From the NCBI GenBank assembly GCA_039105265.1, contig JAPFFF010000049.1, positions 744,001 through 808,000 of the forward strand: DNA of 64,000 bases, read 5' to 3'. This document shows, piece after piece, positions 51,703 through 60,071 of this stretch (positions are counted from its first letter, which is position 1; each line of letters opens with the position of its first letter). A program made the position numbers and the translations under genes. Below the pieces are notes generated by a model that ran no database searches, was not told the DNA's origin, and was given only the letters and a program-made list of their open reading frames with translations. The stretch comes from Tritrichomonas musculus. Its lineage: Eukaryota > Parabasalia > Tritrichomonadida > Tritrichomonadidae.

Positions 51703-53379
51703 ATGATTAATCATGAGGTTTATATGAAAACATCAGCTGAAGTATGTTCGCAAATTGCGTCATATTTTGATGTTGTAGATAGCTGTATTGCCACTTCTGA
51801 TACAAACAAACAGTATTCAATTAATCCACAAACATCATATTCGCCTTCACCTCCAATAAAACAAGGGTCATATACAAGTGTTATTATTTCTCCAAATACA
51901 CACAATACAGCTGACATCTATAATGGTTTTATTCGTGCTGATCTAAAAGTGACAATGAATATAAATGAAAAGATACCAGATTTGAGTGATATTGGCGGTT
52001 ATCCATTCAATAAAATCTGGTTTGGATTCAAAGATGCAAGAGATGCTATTGAAAAATATGAAATAGTAGCTAACGGAATAACGATATATACACAAAACTT
52101 TGGTTGTGAAGAATCGTTCTTAACTGCATGTTGTGCGAATGAAACAACAAAGAGAGCAGATGTATACTCAAAGGCAAGACATAAAGATATATGGAATAAT
52201 AATTTTGCCACTCGTTGCGGAATAGTAATTAATTGGCCAAAAGATGATTTAACAGCAACATTTACGATTCATTTAAAAATTGATTTGCGTAGATTCTTGC
52301 CATTATCAAATATAAAATATTTACCAGCTTTTGCAGGAAAACTCGAATTAAGATTATATTTCTCATGTGCTGGTATGCTTTGTTGTCCATGTGGACCATC
52401 AAGATCTTTGCTTGCTCAACCATCTCTTGCAACTAAATATACTTTTTCTGAGATCACTAATGAATTCACACCTGTTGGCGATGATGTTAAAATATGGATT
52501 TCAAGTACATCAGCTAATTCATCAGGCCAAGCATCAGAAAAGACAGATGGAGCTGAAATATTAGCATCAGAAACACCATATACTATTTATTCTGGTTTAC
52601 GAAAATTCCAAGTCTATGAGTATGAAATCACTGAATGCTCATCAATTATTCCATGTTTTGGTATAAACAATGAAATTTATCAACAATTGGTTCAGCGTTA
52701 TTCAAATCCACAACATCCACTCACATTTCCAACTCAAACATTGTCATTTTACACCTGCACTCAAGCATTAAAACAAATCCAAGACAAAACAACAGTCACT
52801 GTCACTCCAAGATTTGTTGATTCTATCTTTTGTTTATTCCCTCTTCATCAACGTCATCATACATATTTCAAAAATCCACTTTTTAAACATTTCCAATTGA
52901 ATTGTGGCGGTTATGGCAATATTCCAGCCAAATCTTTCGGAACAGATGGTGAATATCCAGAATTCATTGAATATAGTCAAAATGCAATGAATATGAATGG
53001 TGAACAAACCGGTTTCAATAAAGAGGTTATCGCTTCATTATGTAATGTAAGTAAACCTTTAGCCAATATCACAGGTTTATATCCAAACGATAGGACTTCA
53101 TTCTTTATCGGTTTTGCGACAGAAACAGATGGGACATATCAACAGGGCCTTACAAGTTTATCACCAATTAACTTCGAAATAATCGTCACACAGGAACATG
53201 CACAAATAAAAGATCCAAATGATAAATCAGAGAATTATAAAAAGCATTTTTCTCAAATAGTCGATACGCCACCAATATTAGGTTTATTAGTTGATGCTTC
53301 TATTTCGATTTTAGTGCAGCCCAATGGCATGCCCCCACTGGTTCGAATTGGGAATTATGACATTACAACTCCTGAATAA
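51703..53379 (+). CDS. MCP: Major capsid protein, double jelly-roll type, right copy
   Basis: Same 558-residue protein as 3354-5030. A second in-frame Met lies six codons in (MKTSAEVC), so the exact start is uncertain between 51703 and 51724. The T-rich motif TTTTTTATTCAAGAA favours 51703. Confidence 0.8.
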   Translation: MINHEVYMKTSAEVCSQIASYFDVVDSCIATSDTNKQYSINPQTSYSPSPPIKQGSYTSVIISPNTHNTADIYNGFIRADLKVTMNINEKIPDLSDIGGYPFNKIWFGFKDARDAIEKYEIVANGITIYTQNFGCEESFLTACCANETTKRADVYSKARHKDIWNNNFATRCGIVINWPKDDLTATFTIHLKIDLRRFLPLSNIKYLPAFAGKLELRLYFSCAGMLCCPCGPSRSLLAQPSLATKYTFSEITNEFTPVGDDVKIWISSTSANSSGQASEKTDGAEILASETPYTIYSGLRKFQVYEYEITECSSIIPCFGINNEIYQQLVQRYSNPQHPLTFPTQTLSFYTCTQALKQIQDKTTVTVTPRFVDSIFCLFPLHQRHHTYFKNPLFKHFQLNCGGYGNIPAKSFGTDGEYPEFIEYSQNAMNMNGEQTGFNKEVIASLCNVSKPLANITGLYPNDRTSFFIGFATETDGTYQQGLTSLSPINFEIIVTQEHAQIKDPNDKSENYKKHFSQIVDTPPILGLLVDASISILVQPNGMPPLVRIGNYDITTPE

Positions 53380-53401
53380 AATAGAATTTTTCTTTACTTA
53401 A

Positions 53402-53833
53402 ATGGCTAATGATTATAAATCCCCAAATGCAGAGATTGTAGGAAGAGAAGGAGTAATGTATAATGAGAATACAGAAAAAGTGCGATTTATCAAAGGCAAA
53501 CATTATGGTATCTTTTCGAACGATAACACTTATGCTGTCACTTTTAATCCCAAGGTCAATTTGCCACCAACGATAGTTCGAGAAAATAAACCTGTACGTC
53601 CTCCACCAACTAATCAGCACACAACAAAAGGACTTCATGAACCACCAGTAAGCTTAACTGACGGAAAACATTATATTCACCATGGATATGTGAAAAAACC
53701 GCCACTTTTGCCTCCTTACCTGAAAAAGCCAGAAGATTTAGCTCGAATACAAGGATTAGCAGATGAAAATAATAAAGGATCAATAATATATGGACCTAAA
53801 CACTCAGTTATAATAAAAAATAATATATATTAA
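53402..53833 (+). CDS. Virion-block protein of unknown function, right copy, 143 aa
   Basis: Same as 2900-3331: beta-rich start, Pro-rich basic second half. Last gene of the forward virion-side run; the next gene converges on it. Confidence 0.6.
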   Translation: MANDYKSPNAEIVGREGVMYNENTEKVRFIKGKHYGIFSNDNTYAVTFNPKVNLPPTIVRENKPVRPPPTNQHTTKGLHEPPVSLTDGKHYIHHGYVKKPPLLPPYLKKPEDLARIQGLADENNKGSIIYGPKHSVIIKNNIY

Positions 53834-53872
53834 AGAAAATTAATTTTTATTAATTAATTTTGATTATTGAGC

Positions 53873-54601
53873 TTATTTTTTTTGCTCTTTTTCTTCTTCT
53901 TTTTCTTTTTCTTCTTTCTTTTCTTCATCCTCTTCTTTTTCATTATCATCAGAAGAAAAATTAAAAGGACTATCGTAAGAATCAGTACTGATCATTTTAA
54001 TATATTTTGGTTCTTTCTTCTTCTTCTTCTCCAGGCATTCATCGAGATTTGTTTTATATTCATTGTCTTTTCGGTATTTATTTAATATTTTTATTTTGTT
54101 AGCCATTTCATTTCTTGTTTCGATAAAATTAGTGAATTTTCTTAGCATGGTAGTTATTTTCCAATGTGATATATGTCCTTTTTCATTCACAAAACTTTCG
54201 ATATCATGCGCCAGTTTTGCCAAGTTTTCTTCATCATAATCTAGCTCTTCTATCATCTCTTTATATTCTTCTTCTGTTTTTATTTTTTCCTCTTTGCTAA
54301 CTTGGCATTCTTCTTCTTCTTCTTCTTCTTCTTCTTTTTCTTTTTCTTCTTCTTCATGAGCTTTTTCATCATATCTTTCTTTGGCTGCTTGCATAGTTAC
54401 TAACATATCAAGTCTTCTGTTTGCGTCTACTTGTTGGTTTATTAGCTGACAGTAGCGATACATCATGAAGGGAATAACATGTTCGATTTTATAAATTGGG
54501 ATCTCATCTTTTTGATTAAGGAATGCATAGATGTCTTCTTGGATGGGAGTGAGTTCTTTTTGGATCTGAACTAATTCTTGTGCGAGTTCGTTGAATGACA
54601 T
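53873..54601 (-). CDS. Glu/Lys-rich coiled-coil protein, right copy, 242 aa
   Basis: One residue longer than the left copy because of a trinucleotide change in the Glu run. A few other residues differ (for example EEN for EEI), making it one of the less conserved genes between the two copies. It is preceded on its strand by ATCACACTTTTATA. Confidence 0.65.
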   Translation of the reverse strand: MSFNELAQELVQIQKELTPIQEDIYAFLNQKDEIPIYKIEHVIPFMMYRYCQLINQQVDANRRLDMLVTMQAAKERYDEKAHEEEEKEKEEEEEEEEECQVSKEEKIKTEEEYKEMIEELDYDEENLAKLAHDIESFVNEKGHISHWKITTMLRKFTNFIETRNEMANKIKILNKYRKDNEYKTNLDECLEKKKKKEPKYIKMISTDSYDSPFNFSSDDNEKEEDEEKKEEKEKEEEKEQKK

Positions 54602-54615
54602 TATAAAAGTGTGAT
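54602..54615 (-). promoter_or_regulatory. Initiator-like promoter element
   Basis: Reverse complement reads ATCACACTTTTATA directly before the ATG at 54601; same element as at 2121-2134. Confidence 0.5.
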
Positions 54616-54721
54616 CTGATTATTCTTTCTAAAGTTTTCTTCTTAAATAAATGGCCGGCTACTTATGATAATTCAGAAGTTATTTGGTCCTTTAAAATTT
54701 TAAGGTTTATCTCCAAGACAA

Positions 54722-55243
54722 ATGATCAAGAAGAGAACAAACGCAACTGGTGTTAACGCGAATATAGCATTGGAGCCAACAGCAGCATCGTCATCGACTT
54801 CAAATATAAATAATAATATTATTATAAATAAACGAGAAGATGGGAAGGAGGAGATAGTGATAACAAGAGACGTGAATGCTCAAATAGAACCGGAAATCAA
54901 AGAAACAGACGCAAAAAGTGTGATTTTAGAAACATATGCTCAAATACTTTTAAATCAGGATAAAGCGCTTTTAAGCAATTTAATCTTTAAGCATTCTATT
55001 ATTGTCCCTAAAGAGTGCTTAGAAGAAATCATAAAAGCAATTCTCAAAGTCACAGAAGTCGAAGTACATCTTGATGAAGATATTGGTTGTTGTGCCGGAA
55101 AAGCAAACCCAATTCGAAGAATAGAAGCCATTAAAATACTCAAAGAGAACGGCGAAATCATCACTGACTTCAAACAAGTCTATAATAAAGAATATAATGA
55201 ATTAGTAAACAATTATCACTTATGTTTAAAGTTTTGCATTTAA
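54722..55243 (+). CDS. Conserved EDIGC-motif protein, right copy, 173 aa
   Basis: Same as 1493-2014. It diverges from the coiled-coil gene with 120 bases between starts, room for two promoters. The element before its ATG (TTTATCTCCAAGACAA) fits neither promoter class clearly. Confidence 0.7.
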   Translation: MIKKRTNATGVNANIALEPTAASSSTSNINNNIIINKREDGKEEIVITRDVNAQIEPEIKETDAKSVILETYAQILLNQDKALLSNLIFKHSIIVPKECLEEIIKAILKVTEVEVHLDEDIGCCAGKANPIRRIEAIKILKENGEIITDFKQVYNKEYNELVNNYHLCLKFCI

Positions 55244-55267
55244 ATGTTTATTAATTAATTAATTAAG

Positions 55268-57028
55268 CTATTTATTTTTATTTTTGAATAGCTCAATCAT
55301 CTCATTCTTGAGCTGATAGCATTCTTCTTGTGAGCCGATTATCCTTATTTCTCGGCAGTACTTAAGAACACTGATTCTAAACTTTTGTTGTGTTCCTGGT
55401 GCAAAACCGATCTCTGTACACCACATTTTATATGTCTCAAAGACTGTTTTTCGTGGAAAACCCTTTTTGAACTGAATCAGATTCTTCTGAATGAACATGA
55501 AATAAGGGTTCTTGAAAAAATTAATGATATCAGTCTTTTCATTCGTGAGAGGAATCACACTTGGATCAAAGAGAGATATATCATGATATCCAAAGAATGC
55601 AAGAAGATTCGAATAGAACTCTGGAGTGAACGAATCATGTAATTGGCTAAAATACTCGTGATCTCCTCTCTTCTCTGATGATGTCTCCATAACTAAAAAT
55701 CTTCTATCATCTTCTTCGATTTTTAGTGGCGCAAAGTTGTTTGAGAGAAAAATAAAGTTTGCCACGTTCTGCTGAGTGAAGACATCATGGAACTTTTGGT
55801 GGATGTCGATTGAATCTTCTGTTATCAAAGTCTTCAACATTTCAGGGTCATATTTCTTATTATTGATAAAACTTTTCACTTCATTGCACACAAGGAGCAT
55901 CTTGTACATGATGCTGCTGTTAAAATCGCCTGTAATGTGTTCAAGTTTGCAATTCTTATTTGCATATGAACCAAACAAGTTGCAAATGGTGTCAGTGAAC
56001 GTGTTCTTCCCTGTGCCTTGTATACCTGTGATTATTATTGATGTCTTTGTCTTCTGGCCAACTTTCTGCACAATGAATGATATCCAATTGATAACATATT
56101 CATAGATTTCGTGTCTTTTGTTGCAAATGATTTGTTCTATGTGAGTTAAGAATGGCTGAATCAATTCCATCTTGATTTCTCTTTGAGGCACAGGGAAATA
56201 TTCAAATCCTTGAAAGAAAGTGAACGCATTCTCTCTCCCAGGAAAGAATGTTAATTGTTCATACATGATAAAGTTCTTATTCATTCCTGTATTTAAGATT
56301 TTGTCAGCTGTCACTTTTCCAACATTAATCGTCATAAGTTTGTGCTTGAGTTGTTGTGCTGTTGTCATCACTAATTGTGCTCGTCTATAGGATGGATCTC
56401 TCACTTTCATCAAGATTAATGGAGGAGTGATGTCTATTTGACAAATCACTTTCTTAAGATCTGTCATGAATTCCCCTACTCTTATTATTGAACGCTCATT
56501 TATTGTGCTGACATAATTCTTCTTTCTTATGCTCGTTAGGGTGAAATCATTGTGTGTTTCAATGTGTGCACTGTCGTCTATTTTGTTTCTGAAATAAGTT
56601 TCGAGCATATAGTGTCTTTGCCTTTGAGGGAGACAATTTAGAAAAGAGAACAGCCACTCATTGCTCATTATTGGAAAATTATTTGTCCATCTGTCTGTTA
56701 TAAAAGTAGGATCATTTTCTTGTCTTTGACACCACCATTCTTTCACTATTCCAATAATAAAATCAAAAGTGTATGGTGCATAATTGGCTGAATCATAAAT
56801 GAACCGTAAATTAAATTCGATTGGAGCGATTAGAGAATAGAGGGCTAAAATGTCTTCCCTTTTGAGCTTGATTGGACTATTGTTAACCTCAAGATCGTTA
56901 TCTTTGATATCTGGTTCATAAGAACTGAAAACGTTTTCGATTATAATTTGGTTTTCTGTTGGGTCATTGTACAAAAAAGGATCGATATCTTCTTCTTCGG
57001 TTAAATCGATAAATTGTGGATTTAACAT
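55268..57028 (-). CDS. SF3 (D5/DUF5906-like) replicative helicase, full length, 586 aa
   Basis: Complete copy of the gene at the left edge. Residues 1-120, not visible in the left copy, are acidic at first (LTEEEDIDPF) and then helical. Walker A GxQGTGKNT is near 335-342, the Walker B-like strand ending NEV near 377-383, FLSNN near 427-431 and DRR near 441-443. D5-like helicases of this length usually follow a primase domain; I do not see clear primase motifs in the first 300 residues. The start is supported by CTCATCACTCATTAAA just upstream. Confidence 0.85.
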   Translation of the reverse strand: MLNPQFIDLTEEEDIDPFLYNDPTENQIIIENVFSSYEPDIKDNDLEVNNSPIKLKREDILALYSLIAPIEFNLRFIYDSANYAPYTFDFIIGIVKEWWCQRQENDPTFITDRWTNNFPIMSNEWLFSFLNCLPQRQRHYMLETYFRNKIDDSAHIETHNDFTLTSIRKKNYVSTINERSIIRVGEFMTDLKKVICQIDITPPLILMKVRDPSYRRAQLVMTTAQQLKHKLMTINVGKVTADKILNTGMNKNFIMYEQLTFFPGRENAFTFFQGFEYFPVPQREIKMELIQPFLTHIEQIICNKRHEIYEYVINWISFIVQKVGQKTKTSIIITGIQGTGKNTFTDTICNLFGSYANKNCKLEHITGDFNSSIMYKMLLVCNEVKSFINNKKYDPEMLKTLITEDSIDIHQKFHDVFTQQNVANFIFLSNNFAPLKIEEDDRRFLVMETSSEKRGDHEYFSQLHDSFTPEFYSNLLAFFGYHDISLFDPSVIPLTNEKTDIINFFKNPYFMFIQKNLIQFKKGFPRKTVFETYKMWCTEIGFAPGTQQKFRISVLKYCREIRIIGSQEECYQLKNEMIELFKNKNK

Positions 57029-57044
57029 TTTAATGAGTGATGAG
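57029..57044 (-). promoter_or_regulatory. Initiator-like promoter element of the helicase gene
   Basis: On the minus strand CTCATCACTCATTAAA abuts the ATG and agrees well with the trichomonad initiator (TCAYTWYTCATTA). Confidence 0.6.
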
Positions 57045-57077
57045 ATTTTTTAATTTTTTTTCTTCTTTTCAAATTAA

Positions 57078-57314
57078 ATGGCCGGACGACTCAATTTTTC
57101 AGAATTTAATGAAACAGATATTATCAAAAAGCTCAGTCACTCAGAAAGTATTGAGAACTTGAAAAATGAAGAGCATAAAAGAGGAAGAAAACAAAAATAT
57201 GCCACTGATGAAGAAAGACATGAAGCAAGAAAACAACAACAAAAAGCTTATAGAGAAAGAAAGAAAAAAGAAATAGAAGAATTAAAAGAAAAAGTTAAAG
57301 AATTTATTAAATAA
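57078..57314 (+). CDS. Small basic DNA-binding-type protein, 78 aa
   Basis: Residues 37-75 (KRGRKQKYATDEERHEARKQ, then KAYRERKKKEIEELKEKVKE) form a basic helix followed by a short leucine-type coil, like a bZIP basic region. K-Y-x-T-x-E-E-R-x-E-A-[RK]-[RK] is a motif I know from other virus-like small proteins. It diverges from the helicase with 49 bases between starts. A regulatory or nucleoid role is plausible. Confidence 0.55.
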   Translation: MAGRLNFSEFNETDIIKKLSHSESIENLKNEEHKRGRKQKYATDEERHEARKQQQKAYRERKKKEIEELKEKVKEFIK

Positions 57315-57350
57315 CCGTTCCATCTGCTTTTATTGGCCACAAGATATCAA

Positions 57351-57354
<4 letters not shown>

Positions 57355-57385
<31 letters not shown>

Positions 57386-57409
57386 ATTTTTGATTTTTGA
57401 TTTTTGATG
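57355..57409. repeat. Poly-T tract and (GATTTTT)n microsatellite
   Basis: A run of about 30 T (57355-57384) is followed by three GATTTTT units and a partial one. It may be a terminator-like or slippage-prone region downstream of the 78-residue gene. Confidence 0.9.
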
Positions 57410-57472
57410 GGATTTTTCATACATCAAAAAATAATCTATTCAATTTATTTTTATTCAATACTTTATCTAAGG

Positions 57473-57736
57473 AATTGCAAAGATAATTCAAATTTTTATC
57501 TAAGGAATTGCAAAGATAAAATTTTTTCTGAATTATTTTTCAAATCTCATTGAAAAATTGAATAGACAGAGATAATTTCAATACTTCATCTTTGTAATTG
57601 CAAAGATCAATTTCAATAAACCTTTGTAATTGCAAAGATGAAGATATTGAATATTAATAGAAAAATTGATCTTTGAAATTGCAAAGATGAAGTATTGAAT
57701 ATTAATAGAAAAATTGATCTTTGTAATTGCAAAGAT
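57473..57736. repeat. Iterated 20-bp palindromic elements (ATCTTTGtaattgCAAAGAT)
   Basis: AATTGCAAAGAT occurs six times (57473, 57506, 57596, 57628, 57677, 57725). In the last four the arm CTTTG precedes it, making an imperfect palindrome with 5-7 bp arms. The last three sit in longer near-tandem units of about 50 bases with GAATATTAATAGAAAAATTGAT. It overlaps the 3' end of the next reading frame. It could be iterons, a protein-binding array or a MITE remnant. Confidence 0.75.
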
Positions 57737-58270
57737 AAAAATAAAAACATAAGTAATTGTATTGTTTATTGATAAATAATATAATTTAGTATACAATAAA
57801 GTTCTTCTTCTTTTATATAATATTTGCTTTTTTCTAAATAATATATTGACCTCTCTTATTCTACCAAAACCGATATTTGTATAATTTTTTCTAAAGAAAT
57901 TATTATATATTGTTCGCAATTCTTTGATTAAATAATTGTCTTTCTGTAAACTTGAATAGAATTTTAAAAATTGAGGATCGATATATAAATTCTTTGGAAT
58001 TGGTGTTTTTATAATTAGTGTAAACTTTTCTGGCTCTCCATCGGGTGTCGATACATGCATCCTACGTTGTATTTGATTAGCTAAAGCTTTGATTCTTGTT
58101 CCTTCAATATTTCTTTCTTTTATATATTTTTCGTCTCTTTTTTTAATATCTGGATGAATCGCGTCAATTTGTTTTTTTTCGTCTTCGTTTAAATAAGAAT
58201 AAATCGGATTTTCGAAATACTCGATTTGCTCGGTTTCATCCCAATTGTCGATCTCGAAAAACTCGGACAT
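57578..58270 (-). CDS. Unrecognised basic protein, 230 aa
   Basis: The frame is open further upstream, but MSEFFEIDNWDETEQ at 58270 is the natural start after an AT-rich leader. Residues 15-150 look folded (EYFENPIYSYLNEDEKKQID, RIKALANQIQRRMHV, FTLIIKTPIPKNLYIDP, YNNFFRKNYTNIGFGR). The last 55 residues are a translation of the palindromic repeats and may not be functional. I cannot name it. It sits between helicase and polymerase genes, so a replication accessory is possible. Confidence 0.45.
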   Translation of the reverse strand: MSEFFEIDNWDETEQIEYFENPIYSYLNEDEKKQIDAIHPDIKKRDEKYIKERNIEGTRIKALANQIQRRMHVSTPDGEPEKFTLIIKTPIPKNLYIDPQFLKFYSSLQKDNYLIKELRTIYNNFFRKNYTNIGFGRIREVNILFRKKQILYKRRRTLLYTKLYYLSINNTITYVFIFIFAITKINFSINIQYFIFAISKINFSINIQYLHLCNYKGLLKLIFAITKMKY

Positions 58271-58672
58271 TAAAAAAGTATGAAACTTTTTCAAAAGAAT
58301 TTTAAAATTTTTTAATTTTTCAAATTCTATAGGAAAAACATTTTTTAGAATAAAAATAACTATTTTATAAATATGTATATTTAATGTAGATATTAAATAA
58401 TAGTTTAGATTTAAAAAATAAAATACTTTGGAATAAAATTTACATTCTCTCAATTTATTGAAATATTTTTAATAATTTGTTTTTTAATAATAATCATAAA
58501 AATAATATATATATTTAATATAGATAATAAATAATTAATCGTTAGATTAAAACTAATTATTTATTATAAAAAATGATCGTATTTCAATTTTGTGAGAAAC
58601 GATAATTGAGAGAATAAATTTTTTCCTTCTGAATTATTCTTAAAAACCGCCATTGCTGACCATTTTTTTTTA

Positions 58673-59950
58673 ATGTTCTTCAACAACAACAACAACAACA
58701 ATCTAAACTCAAAACAAAGACGAAACATCAAACGTCAAATCCAAAGAATGCCAATGCTTAATGACATGCAAATGACAAATCAGAATCAATTACTGCAACT
58801 CTTGCTGAACAAGCAAGACTCGAATCAATTACTGCAACTCTTGCTGAACAAGCAAGACTCGAATCAATTACTGCAACTCTTGCTGAACAAGCAAGACTCG
58901 AATCAATTAGCACTCTTGCTGAACAAGCAAGACTCGAATCAATTGTTGCAACTCTTGCTGAATAAGCAAGACCAGAATCTGTCGCAAAACTTGCTGAATA
59001 AGCAAGACTCGAATCAATTGTTGCAACTCTTGCTGAATAAGCAAGACCAGAATCTGTCGCAAAACTTGCTGAATAAGCAAGACTCGAATCAATTGTTGCA
59101 ACTCTTGCTGAATAAGCAAGACCAGAATCTGTCGCAAAACTTGCTGAATAAGCAAGACCAGAATCTGTCGCAAAACTTGCTGAATAAGCAAGACTCGAAT
59201 CAATTACTGCAAAACTTGCTGAATAAGCAACAAGAGGAGGAAGAAGAACCTCATTTGCAAATAGAACCTGGCCATGTCATAAATTTTTTGCCAGCTGAAC
59301 CAGAGGAAGAGACAAAAAGCTGGGAAAGATTAATGGACATAATTCTCCAATCCGATCAGCAGCCAAATCCACTCACAAAGTTGGATTGGAGAATTCGTCA
59401 AATAATGACCAAATATGTGGACAAAAAGCTGGAAAAGCAAAAAGCAGATTATGAGACCAAGCTCAAGAACCTGGAGGAACAAATTACAAAACTAAAGATA
59501 CCACCACCACCTCCACCTCCACCTCCACCAGCACCAGCACCGGAAATAGATTATGCATCTGTTTCAAAAAGAGTATGCAAAGATCAGGCTTTCTTAGATG
59601 AATTAGTGAGAGTGGTAAACAATGCCTGGGATAATAGAGAAAAGGTTGATCCAGCTGGAATTGCTAAAACTCTAGAAAGAAAGATCAGTAGATCAGAAGA
59701 AGCAAGACGTTTAATATTCGTCCATGAAGATTTCAAAAATAAATACAGCAAAGATTATAATACATCCAAGCTCCAACAAGATCTTTATAATGACTTTACT
59801 TCCTCAATAAAAAAGCTCGTTAATGATCCTCGAGATTACCAATATTTACTATCACTTCAGGATAATGCTCCAGATGTGAATACTAAAAACTTACCCACAA
59901 TTACAGCATGGTGGGTTGAACATTATTTAAAGACACTTTTAATAGCATAA
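58673..59950 (+). CDS. Leu/Gln-repeat coiled-coil protein upstream of PolB, 425 aa
   Basis: The N-terminus is Asn-rich and basic (NLNSKQRRNIKRQIQRMP). Residues 37-185 are about a dozen repeats of LLNKQDSNQLLQ or LLNKQDQNLSQN. Then come an acidic segment, a coiled coil (LEKQKADYETKLKNLEEQI), a proline run near 280, and a conserved helical domain (about 295-425) ending ITAWWVEHYLKTLLIA. It is followed 121 bases later by PolB on the same strand. No family is recognised. As the gene next to a protein-primed polymerase it is a candidate for a replication partner such as a terminal protein, but nothing in the sequence proves it. Confidence 0.65.
   Translation: MFFNNNNNNNLNSKQRRNIKRQIQRMPMLNDMQMTNQNQLLQLLLNKQDSNQLLQLLLNKQDSNQLLQLLLNKQDSNQLALLLNKQDSNQLLQLLLNKQDQNLSQNLLNKQDSNQLLQLLLNKQDQNLSQNLLNKQDSNQLLQLLLNKQDQNLSQNLLNKQDQNLSQNLLNKQDSNQLLQNLLNKQQEEEEEPHLQIEPGHVINFLPAEPEEETKSWERLMDIILQSDQQPNPLTKLDWRIRQIMTKYVDKKLEKQKADYETKLKNLEEQITKLKIPPPPPPPPPPAPAPEIDYASVSKRVCKDQAFLDELVRVVNNAWDNREKVDPAGIAKTLERKISRSEEARRLIFVHEDFKNKYSKDYNTSKLQQDLYNDFTSSIKKLVNDPRDYQYLLSLQDNAPDVNTKNLPTITAWWVEHYLKTLLIA
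58790..59225 (+). repeat. 36/39-bp in-frame minisatellite (LLNKQD units)
   Basis: Two alternating unit types of 39 and 36 bases built on CTTGCTGAAYAAGCAAGAC. Near-identical units imply recent expansion by slippage or unequal exchange. Confidence 0.92.
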
Positions 59951-60060
59951 GGTCATTAATAAACAATTCTTCTCTTATTTTTCTTTTATTTTTTCTTTTT
60001 ATTTTTAATTCTTTTATTTTTATATTTCTACAGTTTTTAGGTTAATAAAGGTCAATTTAA

Positions 60061-60071
60061 TCACACTTAAA
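60061..60071 (+). promoter_or_regulatory. Initiator-like promoter element of PolB
   Basis: TCACACTTAAA abuts the PolB start at 60072; the same element precedes the PolB fragment at 20862 and the coiled-coil gene starts at 2135 and 54601. Confidence 0.55.

Noticed and set aside
51720-51917. Minus-strand frames within the capsid gene (also 4816-5013, 4522-4734, 51999-52211)
   Set aside because: Occur identically in both copies only because the capsid gene is identical; no independent start context or known family.
57355-57736. CRISPR-like array
   Set aside because: The repeats are palindromic and irregularly spaced (about 33-90 bp), without unique spacers of constant length, and lie in a eukaryotic element.
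58907-59203. 98-codon minus-strand open frame of VLLIQQVLRQ repeats
   Set aside because: Shadow of the LLNKQD minisatellite on the plus strand.
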